A stretch of 64,000 nucleotides of DNA from Poindextera sp035604135 (GTDB lineage Bacteria; Pseudomonadota; Alphaproteobacteria; Caulobacterales; Caulobacteraceae). The notes under the pieces are model-generated. The model was not told the origin of the DNA, made no database searches, and saw only the letters and a program-made list of their open reading frames with translations. Position 1 is the stretch's first letter, and every line of letters begins with the position of its first letter. Positions 51,639 through 60,304 of this stretch are shown piece after piece. The stretch lies in contig DATNJB010000006.1 in the NCBI GenBank assembly GCA_035604135.1, forward strand, positions 62,001 through 126,000. Direction: 5' to 3'. The position numbers and the translations under genes were made by a program.

Positions 51639-52011
51639 GCGGAACTTCGGGGGGGAGCTAGGGCGCATGTTCGCCGAGGCGCCGGCGCTGGCGGATGCGG
51701 ATCTCTTCGCGTTGCGCGTCGATGAGCGGCTGAGCCGCGGCTGGACGGTCCGCCGCCTAGTGATCGGCGGCATGGGCGTGGCTGGCGGCGTCATCGGCGG
51801 CGTGCAAGTCCTGGGCGGTGGACTCGTCGAGCGGCTGGGCGGCGCGGCCACCGACGCCGGCGGCCAGCTCACCGGGAAGCTCGCCGATCTTGTCGCCGAC
51901 AATCTTATGCCGCAGAGCTTTCCGTTGAACGCCGAGGTCATTTGGCTGGCGGCGACGGTGGTGGCCGCGGTCGTGGCCTTTGCGGTCACGCGGGTGGTTC
52001 GCGAGTTCTAG
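51631..52011 (+). CDS. Small membrane protein overlapping the sigma factor gene, candidate anti-sigma factor
   Basis: A 126-residue protein I do not recognise. An N-terminal cytosolic part (FGGELGRMFAEAPALADADLFALRVDERLSRGW) is followed by a Gly-rich hydrophobic segment (RRLVIGGMGVAGGVIGGVQVLGGG), a short loop, and a C-terminal membrane helix (EVIWLAATVVAAVVAFAVTRVV). It begins inside the sigma gene (8-base overlap; an ATG at 51625 is also in frame), so the two are translationally coupled. By position and layout it is the likely anti-sigma factor, although there is no zinc-binding HxxxCxxC motif of the ZAS type. The role is inference. Confidence 0.6.
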   Translation: MAERNFGGELGRMFAEAPALADADLFALRVDERLSRGWTVRRLVIGGMGVAGGVIGGVQVLGGGLVERLGGAATDAGGQLTGKLADLVADNLMPQSFPLNAEVIWLAATVVAAVVAFAVTRVVREF

Positions 52012-52024
52012 AGGGCCAGGTCAA

Positions 52025-52855
52025 GTGTCGTCGCAAAAGCAAGCTTCCATCCCGCGGCTCGCCGCGCCGGACATCGCCGCGCGCAAGGGCAAGACCCCGA
52101 TCGTCTGCCTGACGGCCTACACGACGCCGCAGGCGGAGATCCTCGACGAGCACTGCGATCTGCTGCTCGTCGGCGACTCCGTTGGCATGGTGGTGCACGG
52201 CCTGCCCAACACCGTCGGCGTTACCATGGAGATGATGATCCTGCACGGTCAGGCGGTGATGCGCGGCGCCAAGCGGGCCATGGTGGTGGTCGACATGCCG
52301 TTCGGATCCTACGAGGGGTCGCCCGAAGTCGCGTTCGCCAACGCGGCGCGCCTCATGAAGGAAACCGGAGCGCAGGCGGTGAAGGTCGAGTCCGGCCCGC
52401 ACATCGCCGAGACCATCGCCTACCTCGTGGCGCGCGGGGTGCCGGTGATGGGCCACGTGGGCTTGCGCCCGCAGTCGGTGCTGGTCGACGGCGGGTTCAA
52501 GGCCAAGGGCCGCAACGCGGCGGAGCGCCGACAGGTGCTGGACGAGGCGAAGGCCACGGCGGCGGCCGGCGCGTTTTCGGTCGTCGTCGAAGGAGTCGCG
52601 GAGTCGCTCGCCGAGGAGATCACGGCGAGCATCGACGTCCCGACCATCGGCATCGGCGGTTCGGCGGCCTGCGACGGCCAGATTCTGGTGACGGACGACA
52701 TGCTCGGCCTGTTCGACTGGACGCCGAAGTTCGTTCGCCGCTATGCCGACCTGCGGGCGGAGATCGGTCGCGCCGCGGCGGCCTACGCCGACGACGTCAG
52801 GGCTCGACGCTTTCCGTCGGCGGCCGAAACCTATTTCGCCAGGGCCGCCGAGTAG
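52025..52855 (+). CDS. panB: 3-methyl-2-oxobutanoate hydroxymethyltransferase (ketopantoate hydroxymethyltransferase)
   Basis: Transfers hydroxymethyl from methylenetetrahydrofolate to 2-oxoisovalerate, the first step of pantothenate and CoA synthesis. The 276-residue TIM barrel has VCLTAYTTPQAEILDEHCDLLLVGDSVGMVVHG, with the first metal-binding aspartate, PFGSYEGSPEVAF, VKVESGPHIAET, GHVGLRPQSV, and SVVVEGVAESLA, with the catalytic Glu. GTG 52025, preceded by GAGGGCCAGG, is the likely start. panC and panD are not in the window. A perfect 10-base inverted repeat follows the gene. Confidence 0.94.
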   Translation: MSSQKQASIPRLAAPDIAARKGKTPIVCLTAYTTPQAEILDEHCDLLLVGDSVGMVVHGLPNTVGVTMEMMILHGQAVMRGAKRAMVVVDMPFGSYEGSPEVAFANAARLMKETGAQAVKVESGPHIAETIAYLVARGVPVMGHVGLRPQSVLVDGGFKAKGRNAAERRQVLDEAKATAAAGAFSVVVEGVAESLAEEITASIDVPTIGIGGSAACDGQILVTDDMLGLFDWTPKFVRRYADLRAEIGRAAAAYADDVRARRFPSAAETYFARAAE

Positions 52856-52873
52856 GTCGGCAACGGCCGCGTT

Positions 52874-52912
52874 GCGAGGCCGGCGTGTTAGGCTATAGGT
52901 TCCCGGCCTCGC
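52874..52912 (+). repeat. Perfect 10-base inverted repeat between panB and yfgM
   Basis: GCGAGGCCGG (52874-52883) and CCGGCCTCGC (52903-52912) flank a 19-base AT-richer loop. The hairpin would be very stable but no T run follows. It could be a Rho-assisted terminator for panB or a leader structure ahead of the TTG start at 52947. Confidence 0.5.
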
Positions 52913-52946
52913 CCACCTGAGGCGTCCCAAGGCGCGGAGTCCCCGT

Positions 52947-53717
52947 TTGGTCGATATTTTTGAAGAGGTCGACGAGCACCTCCGCTCTGACCGCTTGGGT
53001 GCGCTGGCGCGCCGCTATTTGCCTTGGGTGCTTGGCATTTTCGCCGTGGCCTTGATCGCCGCGCTCGCGCTGTGGGGCTTCACGAGCTATCAGCAGCGGA
53101 ACATCGACGCCGCATCGCGCGCCTACGCCACGGGCGTCGATCTGTTGTCCAAGAACGATGCCGCCGGCGCCTATATCAGCTTCGGCGCCGCGGCCGGCAA
53201 GTCGGCGCCGGCGTACAAGGCTCTGGCCCTGATGGAGCAGGCCGGCGTGCGCCTGCAGCAGAAGCGAACCCAGGAGGCTGTTGCGCTGTTCGACCAGGCC
53301 GCCCAGGCGACGTCCGATCCGGTGATCAGCGACGCCGCCCGCCTCAAATCCGCCTTGGCCGTACTCGACACGGCGCCGTACGTCGAGGTCGAGGCGCGCT
53401 TGAAACCCCTTACCGATCCCAACCGGCCCTATCACGCGCTGGCGCGTGAGGCGCTGGCGCTGGCCAAGTTAAACGCCGGGCGGTCGACCGACGCGTTGAG
53501 CGACTTCCAGGTGCTGGCGCTGATGGCCGACGCGCCGCAGGACGTGCGCGAGAGGGCGCAGGCGGCGATGGCGGTGATCAAGGGCGGAACGGCCGGCGCG
53601 CTTCCGGCGATGGTGAAGCAGGCGATCGCCCTGCCGCCGTTGCCGCCGCCGGCCGCCGCGACGACGCAAGACGCGCCGCAGGCGCAGCAGCCGGCCCCGC
53701 AGGGAGCCGCGCAATGA
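52947..53717 (+). CDS. yfgM: YfgM-like tetratricopeptide periplasmic chaperone
   Basis: A 256-residue inner-membrane protein. The N-terminus MVDIFEEVDEHLRSDRLGALARRYLPWV is the YfgM/TPR_21 signature, followed by one membrane helix (LGIFAVALIAALALWGF) and a periplasmic helical-repeat domain (KALALMEQAGVRLQQKRTQEAVALFDQAA). The tail is Pro/Ala/Gln rich. In E. coli YfgM sits beside BamB and contacts the SecYEG translocon; the order yfgM-bamB-der is kept here. Start is TTG 52947. The stop overlaps bamB (ATGA). Confidence 0.85.
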   Translation: MVDIFEEVDEHLRSDRLGALARRYLPWVLGIFAVALIAALALWGFTSYQQRNIDAASRAYATGVDLLSKNDAAGAYISFGAAAGKSAPAYKALALMEQAGVRLQQKRTQEAVALFDQAAQATSDPVISDAARLKSALAVLDTAPYVEVEARLKPLTDPNRPYHALAREALALAKLNAGRSTDALSDFQVLALMADAPQDVRERAQAAMAVIKGGTAGALPAMVKQAIALPPLPPPAAATTQDAPQAQQPAPQGAAQ

Positions 53718-55060
53718 GGACCGGACGCGTCTTGGGCCTCGTCATGGTGTTGGCCGCGGCGATGGCGACGAGTGGTTGCATCCACATCAACAACCCCTTT
53801 CACAACCCCTTCCAACGCTCGAAGACCAGCAAGTACAGCGGCAGCGGAGAGCGCATCAATGTGCTCCCAGCCGACACGGTCACCGTGTCGGACGCCCTGA
53901 GGGGCCAGGACTTCTTCCTGCCGGATCCGCAGCCGAACGCCGCTTGGCCGCTGCCGGGCGGCACGCCAGAGCAGTCGGTCGAGCGGCCGAGCGCCGGGGC
54001 GAGCTTCCAGGTCGCCTGGCGTCGCAAGTTCGGCCGCGCCTCCAATCGCGACTACCACGTCACCGCCCCGCCGGTGGCCGCGGACGGGCGGATCTATGTG
54101 ATGGACGGCGAGGCCGCCGTATCCGCGTTCGACTTGAACGACGGCCGCGAGATCTGGCGCCGCGAGCTCGGCGAGCGCAGCCGTAGTCAGCGCGAGGCCT
54201 TCGGCGGCGGCCTGGCGTTCGCTGACGGCCGGCTGTTCGTCACCTCCGGCTACCGGTTCGTCGCCGCGCTCGATGCTGCCACCGGCAAGTTGATCTGGCG
54301 CACGCAGACGGACGCCCCCGTGCATGCCGCGCCGACGGTCGCTGACGGCCGGGTCTATGCGGAGTCCACCGACGACAACCTCCTGACCTTCGATGCGGCG
54401 ACCGGGCAGCCCGGATGGTCGCATCAGGCGCTGGTCGAGACCGCGCGCCTCCTGTCGGCGACCAGTCCGGCGATCTCGGGCGATGCGGTTGTCGCGGCGT
54501 TCGCCTCCGGCGAGGTGGTCGCGATGCAGACCGCCAACGGCAACCAGCTGTGGAGCGTGGAACTCTCGAAGTCGAACCGCAACAGCGCGCTTTCGGAGAT
54601 CCGCGACATCGCAGGGCGGCCGGTCATCTACCATGGCGACGTCTATGCCGCGAGCCACTCCGGCGTCATGTCGGCGATCGACATGCGCACGGGCGCGCAG
54701 CGCTGGGCGCTGCCGATAACCTCGATCACCACACCCTGGCCGGTCGGCGACGTGGTCTATGTCACCGACACGCAAGGCCGGGTGATCTGCGCCTCGCGCG
54801 ACAGCGGCCAGGTCTACTGGATCACAGACCTCAACCTCGGCCTGCCGCAAAAGAAGCGCGCCGACTGGTCGGGGCCGATGTTGAGCGGGCCTAACCTCGT
54901 GCTGGTGTCCAGCTTGGGCGAGGCGGTCGCGCTCAATCCGAAGACAGGCGTAGCGGTGCGTCGCCTGAAGCTGGGCTCCGATTCCCTGCTGACCCCAATC
55001 GCGGTCGGACCCGATCTCTACGTCGCGACCCAGGCGGCGGAGCTGATCGCCATCCGCTAG
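53714..55060 (+). CDS. bamB: Outer-membrane protein assembly factor BamB (lipoprotein, beta-propeller)
   Basis: A 448-residue outer-membrane lipoprotein of the BAM complex, which inserts beta-barrel proteins. The signal MRTGRVLGLVMVLAAAMATSGC ends in a lipobox cysteine. The mature part is an eight-bladed propeller of PQQ-like repeats: VMDGEAAVSAFDLNDGREIWRRELG, FVAALDAATGKLIWRTQT, VYAESTDDNLLTFDAATGQPGW, and GVMSAIDMRTGAQRWALP. It overlaps yfgM by four bases and is followed by der after nine bases. Confidence 0.92.
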   Translation: MRTGRVLGLVMVLAAAMATSGCIHINNPFHNPFQRSKTSKYSGSGERINVLPADTVTVSDALRGQDFFLPDPQPNAAWPLPGGTPEQSVERPSAGASFQVAWRRKFGRASNRDYHVTAPPVAADGRIYVMDGEAAVSAFDLNDGREIWRRELGERSRSQREAFGGGLAFADGRLFVTSGYRFVAALDAATGKLIWRTQTDAPVHAAPTVADGRVYAESTDDNLLTFDAATGQPGWSHQALVETARLLSATSPAISGDAVVAAFASGEVVAMQTANGNQLWSVELSKSNRNSALSEIRDIAGRPVIYHGDVYAASHSGVMSAIDMRTGAQRWALPITSITTPWPVGDVVYVTDTQGRVICASRDSGQVYWITDLNLGLPQKKRADWSGPMLSGPNLVLVSSLGEAVALNPKTGVAVRRLKLGSDSLLTPIAVGPDLYVATQAAELIAIR

Positions 55061-55069
55061 CGGGCCGCC

Positions 55070-56470
55070 ATGGCGCTGAAACTCGCCATCGTCGGTCGGC
55101 CTAACGTCGGGAAATCGACTCTGTTCAACCGGCTCGCCGGCAAGAAGCTGGCGATCGTCGATGACCGGCCGGGCGTCACCCGCGACCGGCGCCATGGCAT
55201 GGGGCGCCTCGGCGACCTCGACCTCGAGTTGATCGACACCGCCGGCTTCGAGAACCAGGACGACGAGAGCTTGGCCGCCCGCATGCAGCGGCAGATGGAG
55301 CAGGCCATCGAGGCAGCCGACGTGGTCGCGCTCGTCATCGACGCGCGCGAAGGGGTCACGCCGCTGGATCGCGTGTTCGTCGAGCTACTCCGGCGCTCCG
55401 ACAAGCCCGTCGTGGTGCTGGCCAACAAGGCCGAGGGCCGCGCCGGAGATGCTGGCGCAAACGAGGCCTTCTCGCTCGGCCTCGGCGATCCGATCGCCAT
55501 CTCCGCCGAGCACGGCGACGGCCTATCGGACCTGTACGACGCGCTCGCGCCCTATGCGGCGGACGAGGCGCTGGACGATGCCGCCGACGATGCCGAGCGG
55601 CCGCTGGCGATCGCCGTCATCGGCCGCCCGAACGCCGGCAAGTCGACGCTGGTCAACAAGCTGATCGGCGAGGAGCGGATGCTGACTGGCCCGGAAGCCG
55701 GGATCACGCGCGACTCCATCCGCGTCGACTGGATCTCGGAGGGTCGCCGCTTTCGCTTGGTCGACACCGCCGGCATCCGACGCAAGGCGCTGGTGCGCGA
55801 GCGGCTTGAGCAGCTGTCGGTTCAGGATGCGCTCAGCGCCATCCAGCTGGCCGAGGTCGTGCTCCTGGTCATGGACGCGACCCACCCTTTCGAGGTGCAG
55901 GACCTGCAGCTCGGCGACCTCGTCGAGCGCGAAGGCCGAGCCCTTGTGTTCGTGCTGGCCAAGTGGGACCTGGTCGAGGACCCTGGGGCGCGGCTGAAGG
56001 CCTGCGCCGAGACGGCCGAGCGGGCCCTGCCGCAGCTGCGCGGCGCGCCCATCGTCGCGCTTTCGGCTGAGACGGGGAAGGGCCTCGGCAGCTTGATCCC
56101 GGCCGTGCTCAAGCTGCACGCCGACTGGTCGACGAAGGTGAAGACCCGCGACTTGAATGACTGGCTCAAGCTCGCGCTCGAACGGCACCCGCCGCCGGCG
56201 GCGAAGGGTCGGCGAGTGAAGCCCAAGTACATGGCGCAGACCAAGGCGCGGCCGCCGACCTTTGTTCTTATGGCCTCGGCCGGCAGCGAGCTGCCGGAGA
56301 GCTATCGCCGCTACCTCGTCAACAGCCTGCGGGAGAGCTTCGACCTGCCGGGCGTGCCGATCCGGCTGATCGTGCGGCGGAGCCGAAATCCCTACGTCGA
56401 CGGGGATTCGCCCCGCGCGCGGCCGAAGCCAAAGCTCAGGCAGAGGCGCCCGCGCGCTTCCACTCGCTGA
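55070..56470 (+). CDS. der: Ribosome assembly GTPase Der (EngA)
   Basis: A 466-residue GTPase with two tandem G domains and a C-terminal KH-like domain, needed for 50S maturation. The first G domain has GRPNVGKSTLFNRLAG, the switch DDRPGVTRDR, DTAGFE and NKAEG. The second has GRPNAGKSTLVNKLIG, GPEAGITRDSI, DTAGIRRK and AKWDLV. The KH part contains PPTFVLMASAGSELPESYRRYLVNSLRESFDLPGVPIRL. The basic C-terminal tail (RARPKPKLRQRRP) overlaps the opposite-strand SDR gene by 35 bases. Confidence 0.95.
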   Translation: MALKLAIVGRPNVGKSTLFNRLAGKKLAIVDDRPGVTRDRRHGMGRLGDLDLELIDTAGFENQDDESLAARMQRQMEQAIEAADVVALVIDAREGVTPLDRVFVELLRRSDKPVVVLANKAEGRAGDAGANEAFSLGLGDPIAISAEHGDGLSDLYDALAPYAADEALDDAADDAERPLAIAVIGRPNAGKSTLVNKLIGEERMLTGPEAGITRDSIRVDWISEGRRFRLVDTAGIRRKALVRERLEQLSVQDALSAIQLAEVVLLVMDATHPFEVQDLQLGDLVEREGRALVFVLAKWDLVEDPGARLKACAETAERALPQLRGAPIVALSAETGKGLGSLIPAVLKLHADWSTKVKTRDLNDWLKLALERHPPPAAKGRRVKPKYMAQTKARPPTFVLMASAGSELPESYRRYLVNSLRESFDLPGVPIRLIVRRSRNPYVDGDSPRARPKPKLRQRRPRASTR

Positions 56471-57182
56471 ACTTCGCCGTCTCGCGCGGCAAGCCGAGCG
56501 CGGCCTGCGCAAGCTCGACGACCATGGGTCCGATCTCGTTGGGGTCGGGCAGGGTCTCGGGATCTTCGCCGGGGAACGCTTCGGCGCGCATCCGGGTGCG
56601 CATCGCGGCCGGATCCAAGAGCACTGCGCGGACGGGGGTATTCTCGATCTCGTCGGCCCAGCAGCGGACGAGGGCCTCGAGCCCCGCCTTGGTTGCGGCG
56701 TAGCCCCCCCAGAAGGCGCGCGGCCGGACCGCAACGGCGCTCGTGAGGAAGATGGCGCGCCCGGCGTCCGATTGGCGCAGCAACGGTTCCATCGAGCGGA
56801 TCAGCCGGTAGGTCGCGGTCAGGTTGACCTGAACCACGTGCTCGAAGCGCGTCGGGTCCATGTGCGACACCGGGATCAGGCCGCCCAGCACCGCCGCTGC
56901 GTGCACCATGATGTCCAGGCGTCCGTGCCGCTCGTGGATCGCCAGCCCCAGCTGGTCGATGCCGTCGCCATTGGCGATGTCCAGGGGCGCAAGCGTGGCG
57001 CGGGCGCCCGTCTCGGCGCGGATGACGTCGTCGAGCTCCTCGAGGCCCCCTTGCGTGCGGGCGACGGCGATGACGTGCGCGCCGGCGACGGCGAGCGCCA
57101 GGGCCGCGGCGCGCCCAATGCCGCGCGACGCGCCGGTGACCAGCGCGATGCGGCCGGCGAGCGGGCGTTCGATCTCTGACAC
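56436..57182 (-). CDS. SDR family NAD(P)-dependent oxidoreductase
   Basis: A 248-residue classical short-chain dehydrogenase. The cofactor motif is ALVTGASRGIGRAAALAL, the catalytic Ser is in FLTSAVAV, and the Tyr/Lys pair is in YAATKAGLEALVR. The segment LLDPAAMRTRMRAEAFPGEDPETLP resembles the YciK group of oxidoreductases. The substrate is unknown. GTG 57182 is the likely start; a longer reading from 57383 crosses the upstream gene. It is the last gene of the radA-cvpA-purF cluster, 34 bases behind the symporter, and overlaps the end of der. Confidence 0.85.
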   Translation of the reverse strand: MSEIERPLAGRIALVTGASRGIGRAAALALAVAGAHVIAVARTQGGLEELDDVIRAETGARATLAPLDIANGDGIDQLGLAIHERHGRLDIMVHAAAVLGGLIPVSHMDPTRFEHVVQVNLTATYRLIRSMEPLLRQSDAGRAIFLTSAVAVRPRAFWGGYAATKAGLEALVRCWADEIENTPVRAVLLDPAAMRTRMRAEAFPGEDPETLPDPNEIGPMVVELAQAALGLPRETAKFSEWKRAGASA

Positions 57183-57216
57183 GCGCACGGTCTCCAAGCT
57201 CTGACGGCGGGGACTT

Positions 57217-58218
57217 CTAGCCCGGATCGGCTCTTGCCGCATACCGCTGGGCCAAGACGGCGCAGGCCATGAGCTGCAGTTGGTGGAACAGCATGAGCGG
57301 CAGGACCACGAGCCCGACGCTGGCGGCCGGAAACAGGATGCCCGCCATCGGCACGCCGGTGGCCAGGCTCTTCTTCGAGCCACAGAAGACGATAGCGATC
57401 TCGTCCGGCTTGTCGAAGCCGAGGCTGCGGGCGCCGAAGGCCGTGGCGGCCAAGGCCGTAGCCAGGATGACGGCGCAGATCACCAGCAGCCAGAGGATCT
57501 GGGTCACCGAGACCTCGCTCCAGATGCCCTGCACGACCGCGCTCGAGAAAGCGCCGTAGACGACGAGCAGGATGGAGCTGCGGTCGACCCAGCCGACTAG
57601 GCGGCCATGGCGTTGCATCCAGTCGGCGATCCAGATGCGCGCGATCTGGCCGGCGATGAACGGGACGAGCAGCTGCAGCACGATGGCTTCCGCTTCCTCG
57701 AGCGGCGATCCCGCGCCGTGGGTCCGCAACAGGAGGGTGGCGAGCAGCGGGGTGGCGACAATGCCGATGAGGTTCGACGCCGAGGCGGCGCAGACGGCGG
57801 CGGCGACATTGCCGCGGGCGACCGAGGTGAAGGCGATCGACGACTGCACGGTCGAGGGCAGGCAGCAAAGGAAGACGACGCCGGTCGAAAGCGTTGCGGG
57901 CAGGATCGCCGACGGCAGCCGGGCGGCGATCAGCCCAAGCACGGGGAAGAGGACGAAGGTCGCGGCGACGATGACCAGATGCAGCCGCCAATGCACGATG
58001 CCGGCGACCACCGCCGCCCGCGATAGCTTGGCGCCGTGCAGGAAGAACAGGAGCGCGATGGCGGCCTTGGTGAGGAGGCTGAAATCGACCGCCGCCTGCC
58101 CGCGCACCGGCAGCACCGTCGCCAGCGCCACCATGGCCAGGATCAGGAGAACGTAGCGATCGGGCGCGAGGGACTTCAGCCACCCCAGCCTGGGCCGGGC
58201 GACGACGTCGTCCTTCAC
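57217..58218 (-). CDS. Bile acid:sodium symporter family protein (BASS, type 7 like)
   Basis: A 333-residue inner-membrane transporter with nine to ten predicted helices. The family motifs LLTKAAIALLFFLHGAKLS, LSTGVVFLCCLPSTVQSSIAFTSVARGNVAAAVCAASASNLIGI and IVFCGSKKSLATGVPMAGILF match the SBF-like/YfeH group, which often lacks proven bile-acid transport in bacteria. Start is GTG 58218, overlapping the purF stop by four bases (GTGA), so translation is probably coupled to purF. The true substrate is unknown. Confidence 0.87.
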   Translation of the reverse strand: MKDDVVARPRLGWLKSLAPDRYVLLILAMVALATVLPVRGQAAVDFSLLTKAAIALLFFLHGAKLSRAAVVAGIVHWRLHLVIVAATFVLFPVLGLIAARLPSAILPATLSTGVVFLCCLPSTVQSSIAFTSVARGNVAAAVCAASASNLIGIVATPLLATLLLRTHGAGSPLEEAEAIVLQLLVPFIAGQIARIWIADWMQRHGRLVGWVDRSSILLVVYGAFSSAVVQGIWSEVSVTQILWLLVICAVILATALAATAFGARSLGFDKPDEIAIVFCGSKKSLATGVPMAGILFPAASVGLVVLPLMLFHQLQLMACAVLAQRYAARADPG

Positions 58219-59687
58219 GCGTCGACCAGGAACGACAGCTGGCGCTCGCTCGGCTCGTTCAGCCCCTCGGTCCGCTCGCGGTCGAGCAGGCGGGTGGGGT
58301 ACTCGCCGGTGAAGTAGTGGTCCGTGAACTGCGGCCGGTCGGGATCGCGCGGCCCGGCCCCCATCGCCCAGTAGAGGCCTTCCACCGTGAGGAACGCCAG
58401 GCTGTCCACCTCGAGGAACCGCGCCATCTCCTCGAGCGACCGCGTGGCGGCGAGCAGCTTGTCGCGCTCCGGCATGTCGATGCCATAGAAGTCCGGGTAC
58501 TTGATCGGCGGCGAGGCCGAGCGCCAGTGAACCTCCTTGGCGCCTGCCGCGCGCACCATGCGCACAATCTTCACCGAAGTCGTGCCCCGCACGATCGAGT
58601 CGTCGATCAGGATCACCCGCTTGCCCTCGAGCACGGCGCGGTTGGGGTTGTACTTGCGGCCAACGCCGATCTCGCGGATGCCCTGCGTGGGTTGGATGAA
58701 GGTCCGCCCGACGTGGTGGTTGCGGATGATGCCCATCTCGTAGGGCAGGGCGGTCTCCTGAGAGAAACCGATCGCGGCGGGGACGCTGGAGTCGGGCACG
58801 GGCACCACGACGTCGCCCTGGACGGCGCTCTCCTGCGCCAGCCGCTGGCCCATGCGCTTGCGCACTTCATAGACCGAGCGGCCATTCACGACCGAGTCCG
58901 GCATGGCGAAGTAGACGTACTCGAACACGCAGGGGCGCGCGCGCGCGGCGGGGAAGGGGCGGAAGCTTTCGATACCGTCGTCCGAGATGACCACGATCTC
59001 GCCATGCTCGACGTCGCGGACAAAGCGCGCGCCGGTCATGTCGAGCGCGCGGGTCTCCGATGCGAGCACCGGGTGGCCGTCGAGGTCGCCCAGCACCAGC
59101 GGACGGATGCCGAGCGGGTCACGCACGCCAATCAGCTTCTTGTTGGTGAGCGCGATCAACGCATAGCCGCCCTCGATCTGCCTCAGGGCGTCGATCAGCC
59201 GGTCCACCATCTTGGCTTTGCGCGACTGGGCGATGAGGTGGAGGATGACCTCGGAGTCCGACGTCGACTGGAAGATCGCGCCTTCGGAGACCAGCCGCTC
59301 GCGCAGCGACAAGAAGTTGGTCAGGTTGCCGTTGTGCGCGATCGCGACGCCGCCGGCCTCGAGGTCGGCGAACATCGGCTGCACGTTGCGCACGACGCTG
59401 CCGCCGGTCGTGGAGTAGCGGGTGTGGCCTATCGCCCGCGCGCCCGGCAGCCGCGTCACCACGTCGCCGTCGCCAAAAGCGTCGGAGACGTGCCCGATGT
59501 GCTTTTCGTAGTGGAACCGCTGGCCGTCGAAGGTCGCGATCCCGCAGGCCTCCTCGCCGCGGTGCTGCAGGGCGAGAAGTCCGACCGCGGTGACGGCGGC
59601 GGCGTCGGGGACGCCGAATGCGCCATACACGCCGCACTCCAGGCGTAGCCGATCGTCATCCCGATCGATGGAGGGTTTCTTGCTCAC
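58215..59687 (-). CDS. purF: Amidophosphoribosyltransferase
   Basis: First enzyme of de novo purine synthesis, forming phosphoribosylamine from PRPP and glutamine. The 490-residue precursor starts SKKPSIDRDDDRLRLE, a propeptide to be removed before the N-terminal nucleophile cysteine in CGVYGAFG. The glutaminase domain has ALQHRGEEACGI and GHTRYSTTGGS, and the PRPP motif is VILIDDSIVRGTTS. The GTG start at 59687 overlaps the cvpA stop (GTGA), so radA, cvpA, purF and the symporter are all chained by four-base overlaps. Confidence 0.95.
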   Translation of the reverse strand: MSKKPSIDRDDDRLRLECGVYGAFGVPDAAAVTAVGLLALQHRGEEACGIATFDGQRFHYEKHIGHVSDAFGDGDVVTRLPGARAIGHTRYSTTGGSVVRNVQPMFADLEAGGVAIAHNGNLTNFLSLRERLVSEGAIFQSTSDSEVILHLIAQSRKAKMVDRLIDALRQIEGGYALIALTNKKLIGVRDPLGIRPLVLGDLDGHPVLASETRALDMTGARFVRDVEHGEIVVISDDGIESFRPFPAARARPCVFEYVYFAMPDSVVNGRSVYEVRKRMGQRLAQESAVQGDVVVPVPDSSVPAAIGFSQETALPYEMGIIRNHHVGRTFIQPTQGIREIGVGRKYNPNRAVLEGKRVILIDDSIVRGTTSVKIVRMVRAAGAKEVHWRSASPPIKYPDFYGIDMPERDKLLAATRSLEEMARFLEVDSLAFLTVEGLYWAMGAGPRDPDRPQFTDHYFTGEYPTRLLDRERTEGLNEPSERQLSFLVDA

Positions 59688-60304
59688 CGTGATTTGCCCG
59701 CCGTCTCGTCGATTCCCCGCTCGGCCTGGGTATCATAGCTGCTTTGTCCGGATTGTTCGCTATCGGAGCTTTCGCTCTGCGATCGAACGGCGTTTGCGAG
59801 CGCCGGCGTGATGCGGCCAGCCAGCGCCGAGCCCTTGGGCGCCAATGCTCGGAGGGCATCAGCGCAGCCGCGAGCGAGGGGATAGAGGCGGGCCTGGGCG
59901 ATCCAGGCCGGCGTGCCGCTGGGCGGCGGCGCGAGGTTGAAGGCCAAGTAGAACACTCCAAGCACGACCAGGCCCCTCACGAGGCCAAATCCAGCGCCCA
60001 TCACCCGGTCGAGGGCGCCCAGCGCGCGGATGTTGTGCACGCTCCGCATCAGGCCGGCGGCCAACACCCGGATCGCAATATAGGAAGCGAGGAAAACGAT
60101 CACGAGGGCGACCGCCGTGGCCGCCCAGGCCGGGTGCACGGCCGCCCGTGCGATCGGCCCAGTCAGGCGAAGGGCAAAGATGGCGATGACCACCGCCGCC
60201 ACGAACGCGAACACGGTCGCGACCTCGCGCAGCGCACCGCGCACGAACCCCACCAGGATCGAGACGCCGAGGATCAGGAGAGCAATGATGTCGAACGGGG
60301 TCAC
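59684..60304 (-). CDS. cvpA: CvpA family inner-membrane protein
   Basis: A 206-residue membrane protein with four helices, beginning TPFDIIALLILGVSILVGFVRGALREVATVFAF, the CvpA hallmark, and continuing FLASYIAIRVLAAGLMRSVHNIRALGALDRVMGAGFGLVRGLVVLGVFYLA. The C-terminal tail is hydrophilic (SQSESSDSEQSGQSSYDTQ). CvpA was named for colicin V production and is frequently encoded just before purF, as here; its function is related to envelope homeostasis but not settled. GTG 60304 overlaps the radA stop by four bases. Confidence 0.9.
   Translation of the reverse strand: MTPFDIIALLILGVSILVGFVRGALREVATVFAFVAAVVIAIFALRLTGPIARAAVHPAWAATAVALVIVFLASYIAIRVLAAGLMRSVHNIRALGALDRVMGAGFGLVRGLVVLGVFYLAFNLAPPPSGTPAWIAQARLYPLARGCADALRALAPKGSALAGRITPALANAVRSQSESSDSEQSGQSSYDTQAERGIDETAGKSR

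Noticed and set aside
53432..55195. 587-codon minus-strand frame opposite yfgM and bamB
   Set aside because: Antisense shadow of GC-rich genes; bamB and yfgM carry all the domain evidence.
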